Part shown: positions 21,337 to 32,038 of the stretch, in pieces
Position numbering within the stretch: position 1 is the stretch's first letter
How the letters are laid out: every line of letters starts with the position of its first letter
Assembly (NCBI GenBank): GCA_004356775.1
Contig: SMXG01000016.1
Span: 1-40,904 of the forward strand
Length of the DNA stretch: 40,904 bases
Source of the DNA: Betaproteobacteria bacterium
Lineage (GTDB): Bacteria; Pseudomonadota; Gammaproteobacteria; Burkholderiales; Nitrosomonadaceae
Direction of reading: 5' to 3'
Position numbers and translations under genes: made by a program
Notes under the pieces: model-generated
The model's database searches: none
Told to the model about the DNA's origin: nothing
What the model saw: only the letters and a program-made list of their open reading frames with translations

Positions 21337-23168
21337 TGGCAGCTCTCGAGTAACAGATGCCAGGCCGCCGAATATTGCGGCATCCTTCCTGTAGCTAGCG
21401 TAGTAGCGTTTAGGTTAGACGTAGCAAAGATCAGGGTTCCGTCCAAGAGTTCTACCTTGATATCTTCCTCACCAAAATTGGCGACGAGTGATAACCAACG
21501 GTTGCTACCTAGGCGCCAGCGAACAGAGAGCGAGTGCTCAGACCAAAACACCAGTTGAGGCGACCCGTTGCCCATGCCAACAAGATGTGGAGTAATCCAC
21601 TGCCGGCGCAACCATAGTAGTCGTTGATGCAGTTCCAGAGTTGAACGATGATGTGCGCGTTCGAGGACACTCCAGTCAAGTACGCAGGTAGTAAAGGTAG
21701 TAATGGCATTGGGATCAGAGATGAGCTCCCGCTCGGCCGCATCAGTGAAGGGTTCGAAATGTGAAAACTCGTGCCGCCGGCTTTCGGTCACGGAATGGGC
21801 GAGCTCCTTGCCAAAGTCGCAGAAAAATAGGAAAGGTTGCTCCGCGGCGAATTCCTCGCCCATGAACAGCATGGGCGGCTGCGGTGCGAGCAGCAGTATG
21901 GCCGTAACGACCTCCTGCGCGGCGGGGGAAACGATATGGCACAGACGCTCCCCCATGGCACGATTGCCCACCTGGTCGTGAGTTTGCAGGAAATTGACGA
22001 AGGCGGCAGGTGGCAGGTGCCCACTTGGTTCCCCGCGCGGTGCGCCGTTTCGGAAGGCAGAAGGTTCGCCCTGGAAGATGAAGCCCTCGGTAAGACAGCG
22101 GCCTAGAAGCTGCGCTGGATGGGCAGTGTAGTCATCATAGCAACCATCAATTTCGTTGCTAGTTAGCACATGCATGGCATGGTGGAAATCGTCGTTCCAC
22201 TGGGCCGTGGCATGGCGTGGCTTGCCCGCATCGTCACGGCCCAGATATCGAGCTTCATTGCGATCGTTTTCCAGTATCAGATGCACATTGCTCTCGCATC
22301 CCGGACCATGCTTGATGGCATCGGCAAGTTCTTCGACGATATTCAGTGAACTGTCGTCGTGCATGTTGTGGATAGCATCCAAGCGCAGACCATCTAGGTG
22401 GTATTCTTCTAGCCAGTAGAGTGCGTTGTGGATGAAGAAATCGCGCACCGTGCGGCTACCTTCACCGTCGAAGTTGATAGCCGCACCCCAGGGAGTTACG
22501 TGAGTGGAGTTGAAGAAGACTGGCGCATAGGTATGTAGATAGTCGCCCTCTGGACCGAAGTGATTGTAAACCACGTCTAGCAACACCATTAGGCCTCGGT
22601 CGTGGGCAGCATCGATGAGACGCTTGAAATCATCTGGGCGACCGTAAACAGCATCGGGGGCGAAAAGTAACACGCCATCATAACCCCAGTTGCATCGACC
22701 AGGGAAATCGGCCACGGGCATGATCTCGAGAGCGGTCACTCCCAGATCAACTAGATAGTCAATCCGCTCCATGACGCCGCCGAAGTTTCCCGTCGACGTG
22801 AAGCTACCAACGTGTAGCTCATAGATCACTGCCTCCTCCCAGGGGCGGCCACGCCAATCGTCATCTGACCAGTCGAAGGTGTCTGGATCAATTACCTCGG
22901 AGGGTCCATGCACATCTTCAGGGCTAAAGCGCGAGGCAGGATCTGGGACGATCAATCCGTCAGGCAACTCAAAGTGATAACGGCTTCCATTGCATGCCGC
23001 CGGTACCTTAAGCTCAAACCAACCAGCACCCATGGCTGCCATGGGCATTCCCTGTGCCTTGTCGAGTTGCAGCTTGACCGCTGTGACAGCTGGTGCCCAG
23101 AATCGAAAATTAACACCACCACCCTCGAGGATTTCGGTGCCGAATGGCATGACGTGGCGGCGCTTCAC
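21333..23168 (-). CDS. treZ: Malto-oligosyltrehalose trehalohydrolase
   Basis: TreZ (GH13) hydrolyses maltooligosyltrehalose to free trehalose, completing the TreY-TreZ route in the cytosol. The N-terminal beta-sandwich starts MPFGTEILEGGGVNFRFWAP. The barrel has EEAVIYELHVGSFT, DVVYNHFGPEGDYL, GLRLDAIHNM (nucleophile Asp), ILENDRNEARYL (acid Glu) and LQTHDQVGNRA. The 611 residues match the family. The start is GTG at 23168, overlapping the upstream stop as GTGA; the ATG six codons in is an alternative. The end overlaps malQ-treY as ATGA. All catalytic positions are present. Confidence 0.97.
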   Translation of the reverse strand: MKRRHVMPFGTEILEGGGVNFRFWAPAVTAVKLQLDKAQGMPMAAMGAGWFELKVPAACNGSRYHFELPDGLIVPDPASRFSPEDVHGPSEVIDPDTFDWSDDDWRGRPWEEAVIYELHVGSFTSTGNFGGVMERIDYLVDLGVTALEIMPVADFPGRCNWGYDGVLLFAPDAVYGRPDDFKRLIDAAHDRGLMVLLDVVYNHFGPEGDYLHTYAPVFFNSTHVTPWGAAINFDGEGSRTVRDFFIHNALYWLEEYHLDGLRLDAIHNMHDDSSLNIVEELADAIKHGPGCESNVHLILENDRNEARYLGRDDAGKPRHATAQWNDDFHHAMHVLTSNEIDGCYDDYTAHPAQLLGRCLTEGFIFQGEPSAFRNGAPRGEPSGHLPPAAFVNFLQTHDQVGNRAMGERLCHIVSPAAQEVVTAILLLAPQPPMLFMGEEFAAEQPFLFFCDFGKELAHSVTESRRHEFSHFEPFTDAAERELISDPNAITTFTTCVLDWSVLERAHHRSTLELHQRLLWLRRQWITPHLVGMGNGSPQLVFWSEHSLSVRWRLGSNRWLSLVANFGEEDIKVELLDGTLIFATSNLNATTLATGRMPQYSAAWHLLLESCQ

Positions 23169-24705
23169 GTATAGCTCCGCTGGACCAAGAGGGCAAGTGA
23201 GCGGCCTTCGATGGTATAGGTATCTCCACCCTGAAAATAGCCGTCTGCTTCAAGGCCACAGGCTAAATTAAAATCGAGGAGGCTTAGCCATTGGCTGCCT
23301 TCATATAACTCGGGCAGGTGGAAGAGAATAGCCTCATGGTGACCGTTGAAGAGCAAAAGTAAGTTATCGTCAAGGATTGGGTTGCCACGTTGGTCCCGCT
23401 CCTCCATCGCTTCACCGTCCAGATACATGCCCAGGCAGCGCGCAAAATCGTGAACCCATTCCTCGTCGTTCATTTCGGTACCGTCTGGCTTGAGCCATAA
23501 AATATCCTTGATACTCGAACCGCGAATCGAGCGGCCCTGTAAAAAGTTGTTACGGCGGAACACAGGGTGTGCACGCCATAAACTAATGAGGTGTTGTACA
23601 AAAGCGAGAAACTCCCTATCAGTGCTGGAAGGGTCCCAGTTCACCCAACTAATTTCGTTGTCCTGACAGTAGGCATTGTTATTGCCTTTTTGGGTGCGCC
23701 TAATCTCGTCACCAGCCACGAGCATAGGCGCACCTTGAGAGAAGACAGTATTGCGGATACGCGCGCACTTGGCTAACAAGCCAGCACCAATGACACTGTC
23801 CTGGATGTCACCAGAGAGGATATGCAGCGAAGGTCCCGGATAATTACTAGAATTAATAAACCACTGCGGATTTAAGAGATTAAAGCTAGACTCACCACCC
23901 ATCACATCGTGGTGAACGGCATAAAAAGTATTAATGTCGCCGGCGTCGCACCAGTAGGATTGCTCTTCGTATCTATAGATCCACGGAATACGGTTATCGG
24001 AAAAATTATAAACACAAACCCGGTGGCTGTAGATGAAGCGCAGCAGGAAATGACAGCCAAATTCATTCTCACCACGTTCCTTCGCTTCATGTAACGCCGT
24101 CAGCAGCACGCCCATGTCAAACAGGTAGTTACCCATGAAACCATAGGTCTGGTTCGAGTCGGAAGGCATTGATGGAAGATTCTCTGGTTTTTCCAGAAAA
24201 CCTCGGATCCGGCCATCTCTGTCAGTATCAATGACGCCAAAGCTGGTAGCTTTACTCGGCGGCACTGGAATCGCCTCTACATGAGCCGAGCGCTGGCGAT
24301 GACAATCAATCATCTACCGCACATCCATACTGTAGATATGATCGGTGCCAAAACCGCAACCATATCGAGCGCATGGCGATTTATTAGGTTGATGTTCTGA
24401 AACACAGCGTCAGGCATGCCCTAAAACCACCCTGTACCCTCGCGCATTTGCGGAGGAACAAGGGTGAATTGGCCTGTGAAACCGTTACCATGCCCCCGTC
24501 TTATCATATGCTCGATCAATGACTGGGATTTATACTGTATCCGCAGGTAGATGCTGTATATCTCCGAATTTACCAGGTTGCTGAGGACAAAATCAATGAT
24601 GCGGTAGCGGCTACCGAAGGAAACCGACGGCTCGGATCGTTCTGCCGTGAGAGGCTTTAATCGGGAGCCCTGTCCGCCGGTTAGAACCATAACAAGTAAT
24701 TTCAT
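23165..24705 (-). pseudogene. Broken glgC fused to the C-terminal part of glgX
   Basis: The first two thirds are ADP-glucose pyrophosphorylase (GlgC). ATG at 24705 opens [20 protein letters not shown] and [24 protein letters not shown] at 24421-24423 then replaces an Arg codon, one T is missing at about 24350-24353 (VAVFGTDHIYSMDVR), and a second TAG at 24314-24316 replaces Gln. The frame then runs open through GlgC (SSFGVIDTD-like region, YWCDAGDINTFYAVHHD, GDIQDSVIGAGLLAKCARIR). Near 23735-23745 it passes without a break into the C-terminal domain of glycogen debranching enzyme GlgX (GAPMLVAGDE, GNNNAYCQDNEISWVNWD), ending at 23165. The GlgC C-terminus and the whole GlgX catalytic barrel are missing. 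Neither enzyme can be active. It is coupled to treS by ATGA and to treZ by GTGA overlaps. Confidence 0.92.
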
Positions 24706-27700
24706 GAGTTATCTCCTGTGAGAACTTCTGTATCTCCTTGGTGATGGAACATTCTAAGCAAACTGAAGAGCGGGATGGCTAGCCAATCAGGCCGGTTGTC
24801 CATTTCGTAACGTAGCTCGTAGAGGGCCTTGTCGATGACGAAAAAATCGATCAGCCGCTCCGCCGCACCAGGGTCAATCGGCCATACCACACAGCCCTGA
24901 ATCGCGTCTTGATAGCTTTTGAGAAAAGTCTCGGCAACCTTTTTCTCCCAGATATTCACCAAGGGGCCGAGATGATGGCGGTCTGCTGGGCGTACAGTGG
25001 TAGCACGATTAGCGGCCACAGACGAGACATAACTGAAAGAGCGCAGCATGCTAGCGACGTCACGAAGTGGCGAATGCTTTTGGCGCCGCACTTCTATGGG
25101 CCGGGCTGGTTCACCTTCGAAGTCCGTAATCACAAAATCGTTCTCCACTAACAGTACTTGGCCGAGGTGGTAATCTCCGTGATATCGCATCTTGGCGGCG
25201 GAAATGCCCACCAAAACTCGCGGGGAAATGCGTTCTAGCAGCGACGGCCGTAGTGAGAGTAGGCGATCGACCGCGGCTCGCAACACGAGGGGTAAGATGT
25301 CGCGGTGATCTTCCAGTTTATCTAGCGTAGCAACAGCCTCGGTATGCAGCTGGTCTGACCAAGCAGTAAGATTATCCGGCGTAATTGGTTCGGGTTCGAA
25401 TGCGACATCACCAGTAGATTTGCAGAAAGCACGGTGAAGTTCAGCGGTTCGACGGCCGAGTACGCCCATCAGGGTTAGGAAGTAGCCGTGTGAGTCGCTT
25501 TGAAACTCTGCTGAATTGTGTATCGGCTCGGACAATTGCTCAGCCAGGTAGCGATCAAGATAATCTACGGCAAAGTTCCAGCCCGTACCCTGGTTTTCCA
25601 CATAGGCCTGAAGCAGCACAAGCGTCAGTGTTTGGCCGTCGGAACGGTGGAATTCTATAGAACCAGCGACGGGCACAATATGCTGGAGGGATGACTGCTC
25701 GGTGAGAAAACGCCCCACTTCTACCTCTTGGCTGGTGCCGAACTGGAGACGACGATAGCCCTTAAGAAATAGGCGGTTGCCAAAACAGATTACCGTGTTA
25801 CTTTGTTCCAGCGAAGGGTGACTAACCGGCTCCTCGATGCCGTCGGCTAGTTTGCCGAACGCCGGGTAGGAGCGAAACTCGACCCGTCCCTTACCAAACG
25901 GGAAATCGATGTTTTGGCTAATACCCTGGACCAGCGCGCGGCAGAAACAGTCATCACCGATGGCGTCGAAAAGGACCCCAGTATGTTCCTTCTGCCGTAT
26001 CCTTGCTAACGTCCAAGGCGCTAGTGCCTGGAGATTTTCCTCGCCATCTTCCTTCTCCCAACAGATGGCCAGGGGCAGTAGATAGAGCTGGGGTGATAGG
26101 TCAGCAAAATGCACCTCGATGATGGTAAGCAACCAGTTGCCTTGAGACGTGTTCCACTCTTCCTGCTCCAATAACTCTATACGAATAATACGATGGCCCT
26201 TGGCGGCGAACCAGCGCTTGGTAGTAAGATAGGGCGTCAGCACTTTGTGCTGGAATTGTTCCTGTGTGGTAGCGGCGATGGCGCCACGCACGGTGTTAGC
26301 GCTGGCCCGACCCTTGGAGAGTAGTGGATCCCAGCCCTCAGTGAGCACCAGCACAGGCAGCGCCGGCCGCGCCAAGCGATCTTCGTGCCAGTAGGGAACC
26401 TCAGCATCAGTAGCAAGACGAAAACCGTAGGTACCATAACCCTTGAGAGTAAGTAGGTAAGGCAGGACACCGATTGGAGGAAAGGCGATGTGTCCGAGCA
26501 GCTCAACCGGCACCCGATCAATGAAGGCGGAAAGGTCGAGTTCCACCGGCTGGGAAGTACGCGAGAGATTCACCACACATAGCAGTGTCTCGTTCTTCCA
26601 CTCGAGCACATAGGCAAGAATCTTGCGGTTACCAGGTTCCAGGAATTTAATGCTGCCTCGGCCAAAGGCCTTATAGTTCTTGCGTACGGCGATGATGCGC
26701 TTAATCCAGTGCAACAGAGACGAGGGATTGCGCGCCTGCGCCTCAACATTGATAGCCTCATAGCCGTAAATAGGATCCATATTGGGAGGCAGATAAAGTC
26801 GTTGCGGATCGACCTTGGAAAATCCAGCGTTGCGATCCGGGCTCCACTGCATAGGAGTACGCACGCTGTCCCGGTCACCGAGATAGATGTTATCGCCCAT
26901 GCCGATCTCATCGCCGTAATAAATAATGGGGGAACCTGGAAGAGTCATTAGAAGAAAATTCACCAGCTCGATCTTGTCGCGATTATTTTCCATGAGTGGT
27001 GCTAGACGCCGTCTAATACCGTCGTTGACGCGCATGCGCGGTTCGGCAGCGTACATCTCATACATGTAGTCGCGCTCACTCTTGGTAACCATTTCCAGGG
27101 TTAATTCGTCGTGATTGCGCAGAAAGATGGCCCACTGGCAATTATCGGGAATGTCCGGCGTCTGCTGCAAAATCTCGACAATGGGATGGCGTTCCTCCTG
27201 AGCCACAGCCATGAAGATGCGAGGCATGAGTGGAAAGTGGAAGGCCATGTGACATTCGTCGCCGTCGCCGAAGTACTTGTACGCATCCTCGGGCCACTGG
27301 TTGGCCTCGGCAAGTAAAATTCGATTCTGGTACCTGGCGTCGATGGCCTGACGTATCTGCTTGATGACCGCATGGGTTTCTTCCAGGTTTTCGTTGTTAG
27401 TACCTTCTCGCACGCACAGGTAGGGAATTGCGTCTAGGCGCAGGCCGTCGACGCCGAGATCAAGCCAGAAACGCATAACGCGGATAACTGCCTTCACCAC
27501 CTTTGGGTTGTTGTGGTTGAGGTCAGGCTGGTGGGAGAAAAAACGGTGCCAGTAGTAAGCGCCGGCCACATCGTCCCAGGTCCAGTTGGATTTTTCCGAG
27601 TCGGTAAAGATAATGCGCGTCTCGGAAAACTTCTTGTCGGTATCCGACCAAACGTAGAAATCACGTTTGTTTGAACCAGGTGGTGCGCGGCGTGCGGCCT

Positions 27701-28097
27701 GGAACCAAGGATGCTGGTCGGAGGTGTGATTAATGACCAACTCGATAATGATCTTTATTCCACGCTTGTGGGCCTCTCGGATGAAATTACGAATGTCTGA
27801 ACGGGTCCCATACTCCGGTTGCACGTTGCGATAATCGGAGATGTCATATCCTTCGTCCTTGAACGGCGATGGGTAAAACGGCAGCAGCCACAGGGTGTTG
27901 ACACCGAGGTCCTGAAGGTAGTCTAGCTTCTCTGTCAATCCTTTGAAGTCACCTATGCCATCGTCATTGCTGTCGAAAAACGCTTTGACGTGTACTTCAT
28001 AGATGATGGCATCCTTGTACCAGAACGGATCGTCCTCCCAGTCAAGGTCGACCGGGGGAAAGAAGGCACTGTGGTTCTTATTGTTAGCCTTGTGCAT
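24702..28097 (-). CDS. treS: Trehalose synthase / maltokinase fusion (TreS-Mak)
   Basis: TreS (GH13) interconverts maltose and trehalose; the maltokinase domain phosphorylates maltose to maltose-1-phosphate, the GlgE substrate. The ATG at 28097 is preceded by GGAG with 6-nt spacing and is preferred over a GTG four codons earlier. The TreS domain (about 1-550) has [29 protein letters not shown] (Asp222), [12 protein letters not shown] (Glu264) and [12 protein letters not shown]. The C-terminal kinase starts near [12 protein letters not shown] and has the catalytic [12 protein letters not shown] and [11 protein letters not shown]. About 1131 residues, usual for this fusion. It overlaps the glgE stop and meets glgC as ATGA. 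It appears intact. Confidence 0.97.
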   Translation of the reverse strand: MHKANNKNHSAFFPPVDLDWEDDPFWYKDAIIYEVHVKAFFDSNDDGIGDFKGLTEKLDYLQDLGVNTLWLLPFYPSPFKDEGYDISDYRNVQPEYGTRSDIRNFIREAHKRGIKIIIELVINHTSDQHPWFQAARRAPPGSNKRDFYVWSDTDKKFSETRIIFTDSEKSNWTWDDVAGAYYWHRFFSHQPDLNHNNPKVVKAVIRVMRFWLDLGVDGLRLDAIPYLCVREGTNNENLEETHAVIKQIRQAIDARYQNRILLAEANQWPEDAYKYFGDGDECHMAFHFPLMPRIFMAVAQEERHPIVEILQQTPDIPDNCQWAIFLRNHDELTLEMVTKSERDYMYEMYAAEPRMRVNDGIRRRLAPLMENNRDKIELVNFLLMTLPGSPIIYYGDEIGMGDNIYLGDRDSVRTPMQWSPDRNAGFSKVDPQRLYLPPNMDPIYGYEAINVEAQARNPSSLLHWIKRIIAVRKNYKAFGRGSIKFLEPGNRKILAYVLEWKNETLLCVVNLSRTSQPVELDLSAFIDRVPVELLGHIAFPPIGVLPYLLTLKGYGTYGFRLATDAEVPYWHEDRLARPALPVLVLTEGWDPLLSKGRASANTVRGAIAATTQEQFQHKVLTPYLTTKRWFAAKGHRIIRIELLEQEEWNTSQGNWLLTIIEVHFADLSPQLYLLPLAICWEKEDGEENLQALAPWTLARIRQKEHTGVLFDAIGDDCFCRALVQGISQNIDFPFGKGRVEFRSYPAFGKLADGIEEPVSHPSLEQSNTVICFGNRLFLKGYRRLQFGTSQEVEVGRFLTEQSSLQHIVPVAGSIEFHRSDGQTLTLVLLQAYVENQGTGWNFAVDYLDRYLAEQLSEPIHNSAEFQSDSHGYFLTLMGVLGRRTAELHRAFCKSTGDVAFEPEPITPDNLTAWSDQLHTEAVATLDKLEDHRDILPLVLRAAVDRLLSLRPSLLERISPRVLVGISAAKMRYHGDYHLGQVLLVENDFVITDFEGEPARPIEVRRQKHSPLRDVASMLRSFSYVSSVAANRATTVRPADRHHLGPLVNIWEKKVAETFLKSYQDAIQGCVVWPIDPGAAERLIDFFVIDKALYELRYEMDNRPDWLAIPLFSLLRMFHHQGDTEVLTGDNS

Positions 28098-30180
28098 TAC
28101 GCTCTCCACGTAGGGTGGGAGTAATCAAAGTTGCGTTCGCTTCGCTTGTGGTGCGCAAACTGAGGATTTGCATCGGCGACGCCCGCGGATAAAGGCGAAC
28201 GAAATTACGCCTTCCCTGCCACTCAAATTTAGCACCAGAAAGCAGGTCATGCACCTCGTAGGGTAAATCGGGTGGTACACCAAGTTCAGCTAGAGGTAGT
28301 TCAATCCAGCCGGCTTGAACGTTATGTGGTTCAAGATTAGCTACCATGACCAAAACGTTGCCACCCGCCAATTTACTGTAGCAGAGCATGAGAGGGTTGT
28401 CGACCATGTGAAAGCGTAGGCTCCAGTCTGACTGCAAGGCAGGATTGTCGTGACGGATGTGGTTAAGGCGGGCAATATAGTCGCGCAGACTGTCAGGACA
28501 GTCGAGATCCCATTGCCGCAACTGATACTTCTCAGAATTTCGGGGTTCCTCGCTACCTGGCTCGCACGCTTCGTGTTCCATCAGCTCAAATGCTGGACCG
28601 TAGATACCATAGCTGGCACCCAAAGTCGCCGCCAGAGCCACCCGTAAAAGGAAAGCAGGTCGACCTCCATATTGCAAGAACTCGGGCAGGATGTCCGGGG
28701 TAATGGGCCATAGGTTAGGCCGAAAATACTCTCGGGAATCGTGGTGAGTAAGCTCGGTAATGTAGTCCGTCAGCTCCTGCTTGGTATTGCGCCACGTAAA
28801 ATAGGTATAAGATTGAGTGAAACCCAGTTTCGCCAGATGGTGCATGATCTTTGGCCGGGTGAAGGCCTCAGCAAGAAAAATAACTTCTGGATGCTCTGCT
28901 TTGACACCTCCAATCAACCACTCCCAGAAGGAAAAGGGCTTGGTGTGCGGATTATCCACTCGAAAGATGTGCACCCCCTCCCCGATCCAATGGTCCACTA
29001 CGCTTCTCAGTTCGTACCACAGTTCTTCCCAGCGTTCACTCTCAAAATTGAAAGAATAGATATCCTGATACTTCTTAGGGGGATTTTCCGCGTATTGGAT
29101 GCTTCCGTCCGGACGATGGTGAAACCACTCTGGGTGTTGCGCCACATAAGGATGATCCGGCGAACACTGGAAAGCAAGATCTAAGGCGACTTCGATGCCA
29201 AGCTCTCGAGCCCGCACTACCAACCGGCGGAAATCCTCAGCGCTGCCTAGTTCGGGGTGGATATCACGGTGTCCACCCTCGATGGCACCAATGGCCCATG
29301 GACTGCCGGGATCGTCTGGGCTAGTTGAAAGGCTGTTGTTGGGGCCCTTACGGAAGGTGTGGCCGATAGGGTGAATAGGCGGTAGATAAAGCACGTCGAA
29401 GCCCATAGAGACGATGTCCGGCAACCTCCCGATCAGCTGAGTGAAAGTACCGTGTGCGTTGTCTCCGGCAAGACAGGAACGAGGGAAAAGCTCATACCAG
29501 GTGGAAAAACGTGACCGCTCAATGTCCACCACCACCTCCAGTACGCGGCAGTATTCGGTAATGAAGAATCTCTCCCCATTTGTGGCCATGAGGGTAGTTA
29601 AATCTTCGCTTTGGGCTATTGCCTGCCCTGCCTCTATCGTGGTAGTAGAGTGAAGTTTGGAGGCCCAGTCCTTGAGTTCACGACTATCATCACCTCCAGC
29701 ACGTTCCGCAGCAGCACCTATCAGAGCGGCGCCAACCTGCAGAGCGACAATGATATCGTCGTCCTCCTGACGCTGAGCAAGGTCATGGCACCAGGTCAGG
29801 AAGTGATCCACGCTGGCAACGACGGTGTATTCGTGCCGGCCTACAGCATCAACAGAAAAACGGGATTGCCAGCGGTCTTTTCTCGCGGGAGTCATCAACA
29901 CCTCTACCCAGGACTGGGTTCCAGCCGGCCGATGCAGCAACAAGCAGAGCAACTGATCGTGGCCGTCGACAAAGATGTCCGCCTCAACGATCACATCCTC
30001 ACCCACGGTACGCTTGATCGGGAAGCGACCACCGTCGACTTCGGGGCTAACCCGATCGATTACCGCGCGGGTACGACCGGCTTGGGAGAGAGCGCGATTC
30101 TTTATGATGTTCCTCCACTTCTGGTTGCTGGCTTTAGGACCAGTGCCGCCAGCGGCGGAAGAGTCAACGACAGGGAACAT
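28084..30180 (-). CDS. glgE: Alpha-1,4-glucan:maltose-1-phosphate maltosyltransferase GlgE
   Basis: GlgE (GH13) adds maltosyl units from maltose-1-phosphate to alpha-1,4-glucans. Catalytic residues are Asp409 in [10 protein letters not shown] and Glu438 in FLAEAFTRP, counted from the ATG at 30180. [25 protein letters not shown] and [11 protein letters not shown] are typical. The true start is doubtful. The ATG at 30180 lies inside glgB coding sequence, though AAGG precedes it. Family length and a strong GGAGG (30112-30116) point instead to the codon at 30103-30105, which is ATA rather than ATG. With ATG there, the junction with glgB would be the ATGA overlap used elsewhere in this operon; it now reads ATAA. 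The rest of the frame is intact (673 or 698 residues). Confidence 0.93.
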   Translation of the reverse strand: MFPVVDSSAAGGTGPKASNQKWRNIIKNRALSQAGRTRAVIDRVSPEVDGGRFPIKRTVGEDVIVEADIFVDGHDQLLCLLLHRPAGTQSWVEVLMTPARKDRWQSRFSVDAVGRHEYTVVASVDHFLTWCHDLAQRQEDDDIIVALQVGAALIGAAAERAGGDDSRELKDWASKLHSTTTIEAGQAIAQSEDLTTLMATNGERFFITEYCRVLEVVVDIERSRFSTWYELFPRSCLAGDNAHGTFTQLIGRLPDIVSMGFDVLYLPPIHPIGHTFRKGPNNSLSTSPDDPGSPWAIGAIEGGHRDIHPELGSAEDFRRLVVRARELGIEVALDLAFQCSPDHPYVAQHPEWFHHRPDGSIQYAENPPKKYQDIYSFNFESERWEELWYELRSVVDHWIGEGVHIFRVDNPHTKPFSFWEWLIGGVKAEHPEVIFLAEAFTRPKIMHHLAKLGFTQSYTYFTWRNTKQELTDYITELTHHDSREYFRPNLWPITPDILPEFLQYGGRPAFLLRVALAATLGASYGIYGPAFELMEHEACEPGSEEPRNSEKYQLRQWDLDCPDSLRDYIARLNHIRHDNPALQSDWSLRFHMVDNPLMLCYSKLAGGNVLVMVANLEPHNVQAGWIELPLAELGVPPDLPYEVHDLLSGAKFEWQGRRNFVRLYPRASPMQILSLRTTSEANATLITPTLRGERNAQG

Positions 30181-32038
30181 GAATAGCCTTGGCTGACAAG
30201 AAGTGTTGCCTCGAATCGGCCAAAGTTGCTCATACCACTACCACCGTAATAATTTGCGTCGCTGTTGAGGATTTCCTCCCATTGACCGCCACGTGGTACT
30301 CCGACGATGTTGTTGTGACGCGGCATCGGGGTAAAGTTGCACACCACTAAGACGACATCGCCCAGGTAGCCGCCATAGCGCAGAAATCCTATGACGCTTT
30401 TCTTCCTGGCGCAGAAACTCACCCAGGCAAAACCGTCTGAGGTAAAATCCCTATCATGAAGTGCCGCTTGTTCGCGATAAACGTGATTGAGATCGGCCAC
30501 CCAACGCTGAACACATTCGTGCAGCAGATACTGAAGCACCTGCCATTCTAAGCTTTCCTCATGCTGCCACTCGCACTTCTGCCCGAATTCTCCACCCATG
30601 AACAGCAACTTCTTGCCGGGGTGAGTCCACATCAGGCCATAGAGCAAGCGTAGGTTAGCGAACTGCTGCCACTCGTCTCCCGGCATCTTGCTAAGGAGAG
30701 TGCCCTTACCGTACACTACCTCGTCGTGGGATAAGGGTAGGACAAAATTCTCGGTAAGGGCGTGACAAAGTCCGAAGGTGAGATGGTAGAAGCGATACTC
30801 GCGAAATAGCGGCTCCTGCTGGAAGTACTTCAGCGTATCGTGCATCCAGCCCATGTTCCACTTCATGCCAAAACCCAGGCCACCCATGCAGGTGGGACGA
30901 AACACCATGGGCCAGGCGGTGGATTCCTCGGCGATAGTCTGGATGTCCGGATAATCGCGATATACGGCTTCGTTGAGGCTGCGCAGGAAACTTATGGCTT
31001 CAAGGTTCTCGCGCCCGCCGGGGACGTTAGGTATCCACTCGCCCTCCTTTCTCCCATAATCGAGGTAGAGCATGGAGGCAACGGCATCGATGCGTAAGCC
31101 GTCCACATGGAACTTGTCGAACCAGAAAAAGGCACTGGAAATGAGGAAAGCGCGCACTTTGTGACGCCCGAAATTGAATATGGAACTTTTCCAGTCCGGG
31201 TGAAATCCTTGGTGCGAATCAACGTGCTCGTAGAGGCAGGTGCCGTCGAAGCAGAACAGGCCATGTCCGTCATCGGGAAAATGTGCAGGCGCCCAGTCGA
31301 ATATGACGCCGATGCTGGCCTGGTGCAGGGTGTCGATCAGGAACATGAGATCCTGGGGGGGCCATAGCGAGCCGTCGGGGCAAAATAACCCGTGGTCTGG
31401 TAGCCCCAGGAACCGTAAAAGGGGTGCTCCGTCAACGGAAGCAACTCCACGTGGGTAAAGCCCATCTCCTTCACATAGGACGCGAGTCGAGGCACCACCT
31501 CTCGGTAGCTGAGGAAACGGTTACCCTCCTCAGGAACACGTCGCCAGGAACCCTGATGCACCTCATAGGTGGATATGGGGGCATTAAGGGCATTGACCGT
31601 AAAGCGTCCAGCCATCCAATCCCCGTCGCTCCAAGCGTAGTCTAACTTCCAGAGGCGCGAAGCGCTGCACGGCGGCTCCTCGGCATAGCGGGCGAAAAGG
31701 TCGGCTTTCTCGGCTACCTCACCGCCGGGACCGGTAATATGAAACTTGTAGCAGTCACCTATAGCTGGCCCTGAGATGAATCCTTCCCAAAGGCCCGAGT
31801 CGTCGTCTCGGCGATGCAGAACATGATGCTCCACCTGCAAGCCGTTGAAGTCGCCGATTACCGACACGCGCGCGGCATTGGGCGCCCAAACACAAAACCG
31901 GAAACCGGCTTGGCCAGACTTTTCTGTCGCATGGCCGCCAAAATGCTCGTAGAGGCGGTCATGGGCGCCCTCGCGGAAGAGGTAGATATCGTGCTTGCTA
32001 AAGAGGGTATGCGAAAGTACGGTAGTCGTAAGGTTTAT
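30102..32038 (-). pseudogene. glgB: 1,4-alpha-glucan branching enzyme GlgB, start and frame altered
   Basis: GlgB (GH13) makes alpha-1,6 branches in glucans. The N-terminal part (KHDIYLFREGAH, GFRFCVWAPNAARVSVIGDF) is open from 32038 to the C7 tract at 31355-31361. There the frame must shift to go from [11 protein letters not shown] to [16 protein letters not shown]; eight Cs would restore it. The rest is well conserved: [15 protein letters not shown] (nucleophile), [10 protein letters not shown] (acid), [21 protein letters not shown] and the end [12 protein letters not shown]. The expected ATG at 32036-32038, 6 nt after GGAGG and overlapping the mscS stop, is ATA. No other in-frame ATG, GTG or TTG lies upstream of 31867. 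Either glgB is inactivated, or it uses AUA plus a slippery C-run. Confidence 0.9.
30112..30116 (-). promoter_or_regulatory. Ribosome binding site before ATA of glgE
   Basis: GGAGG on the minus strand, 6 nt before the ATA at 30103-30105. The spacing is the same as before glgB and ispH. It supports this codon as the ancestral or present glgE start. Confidence 0.6.
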
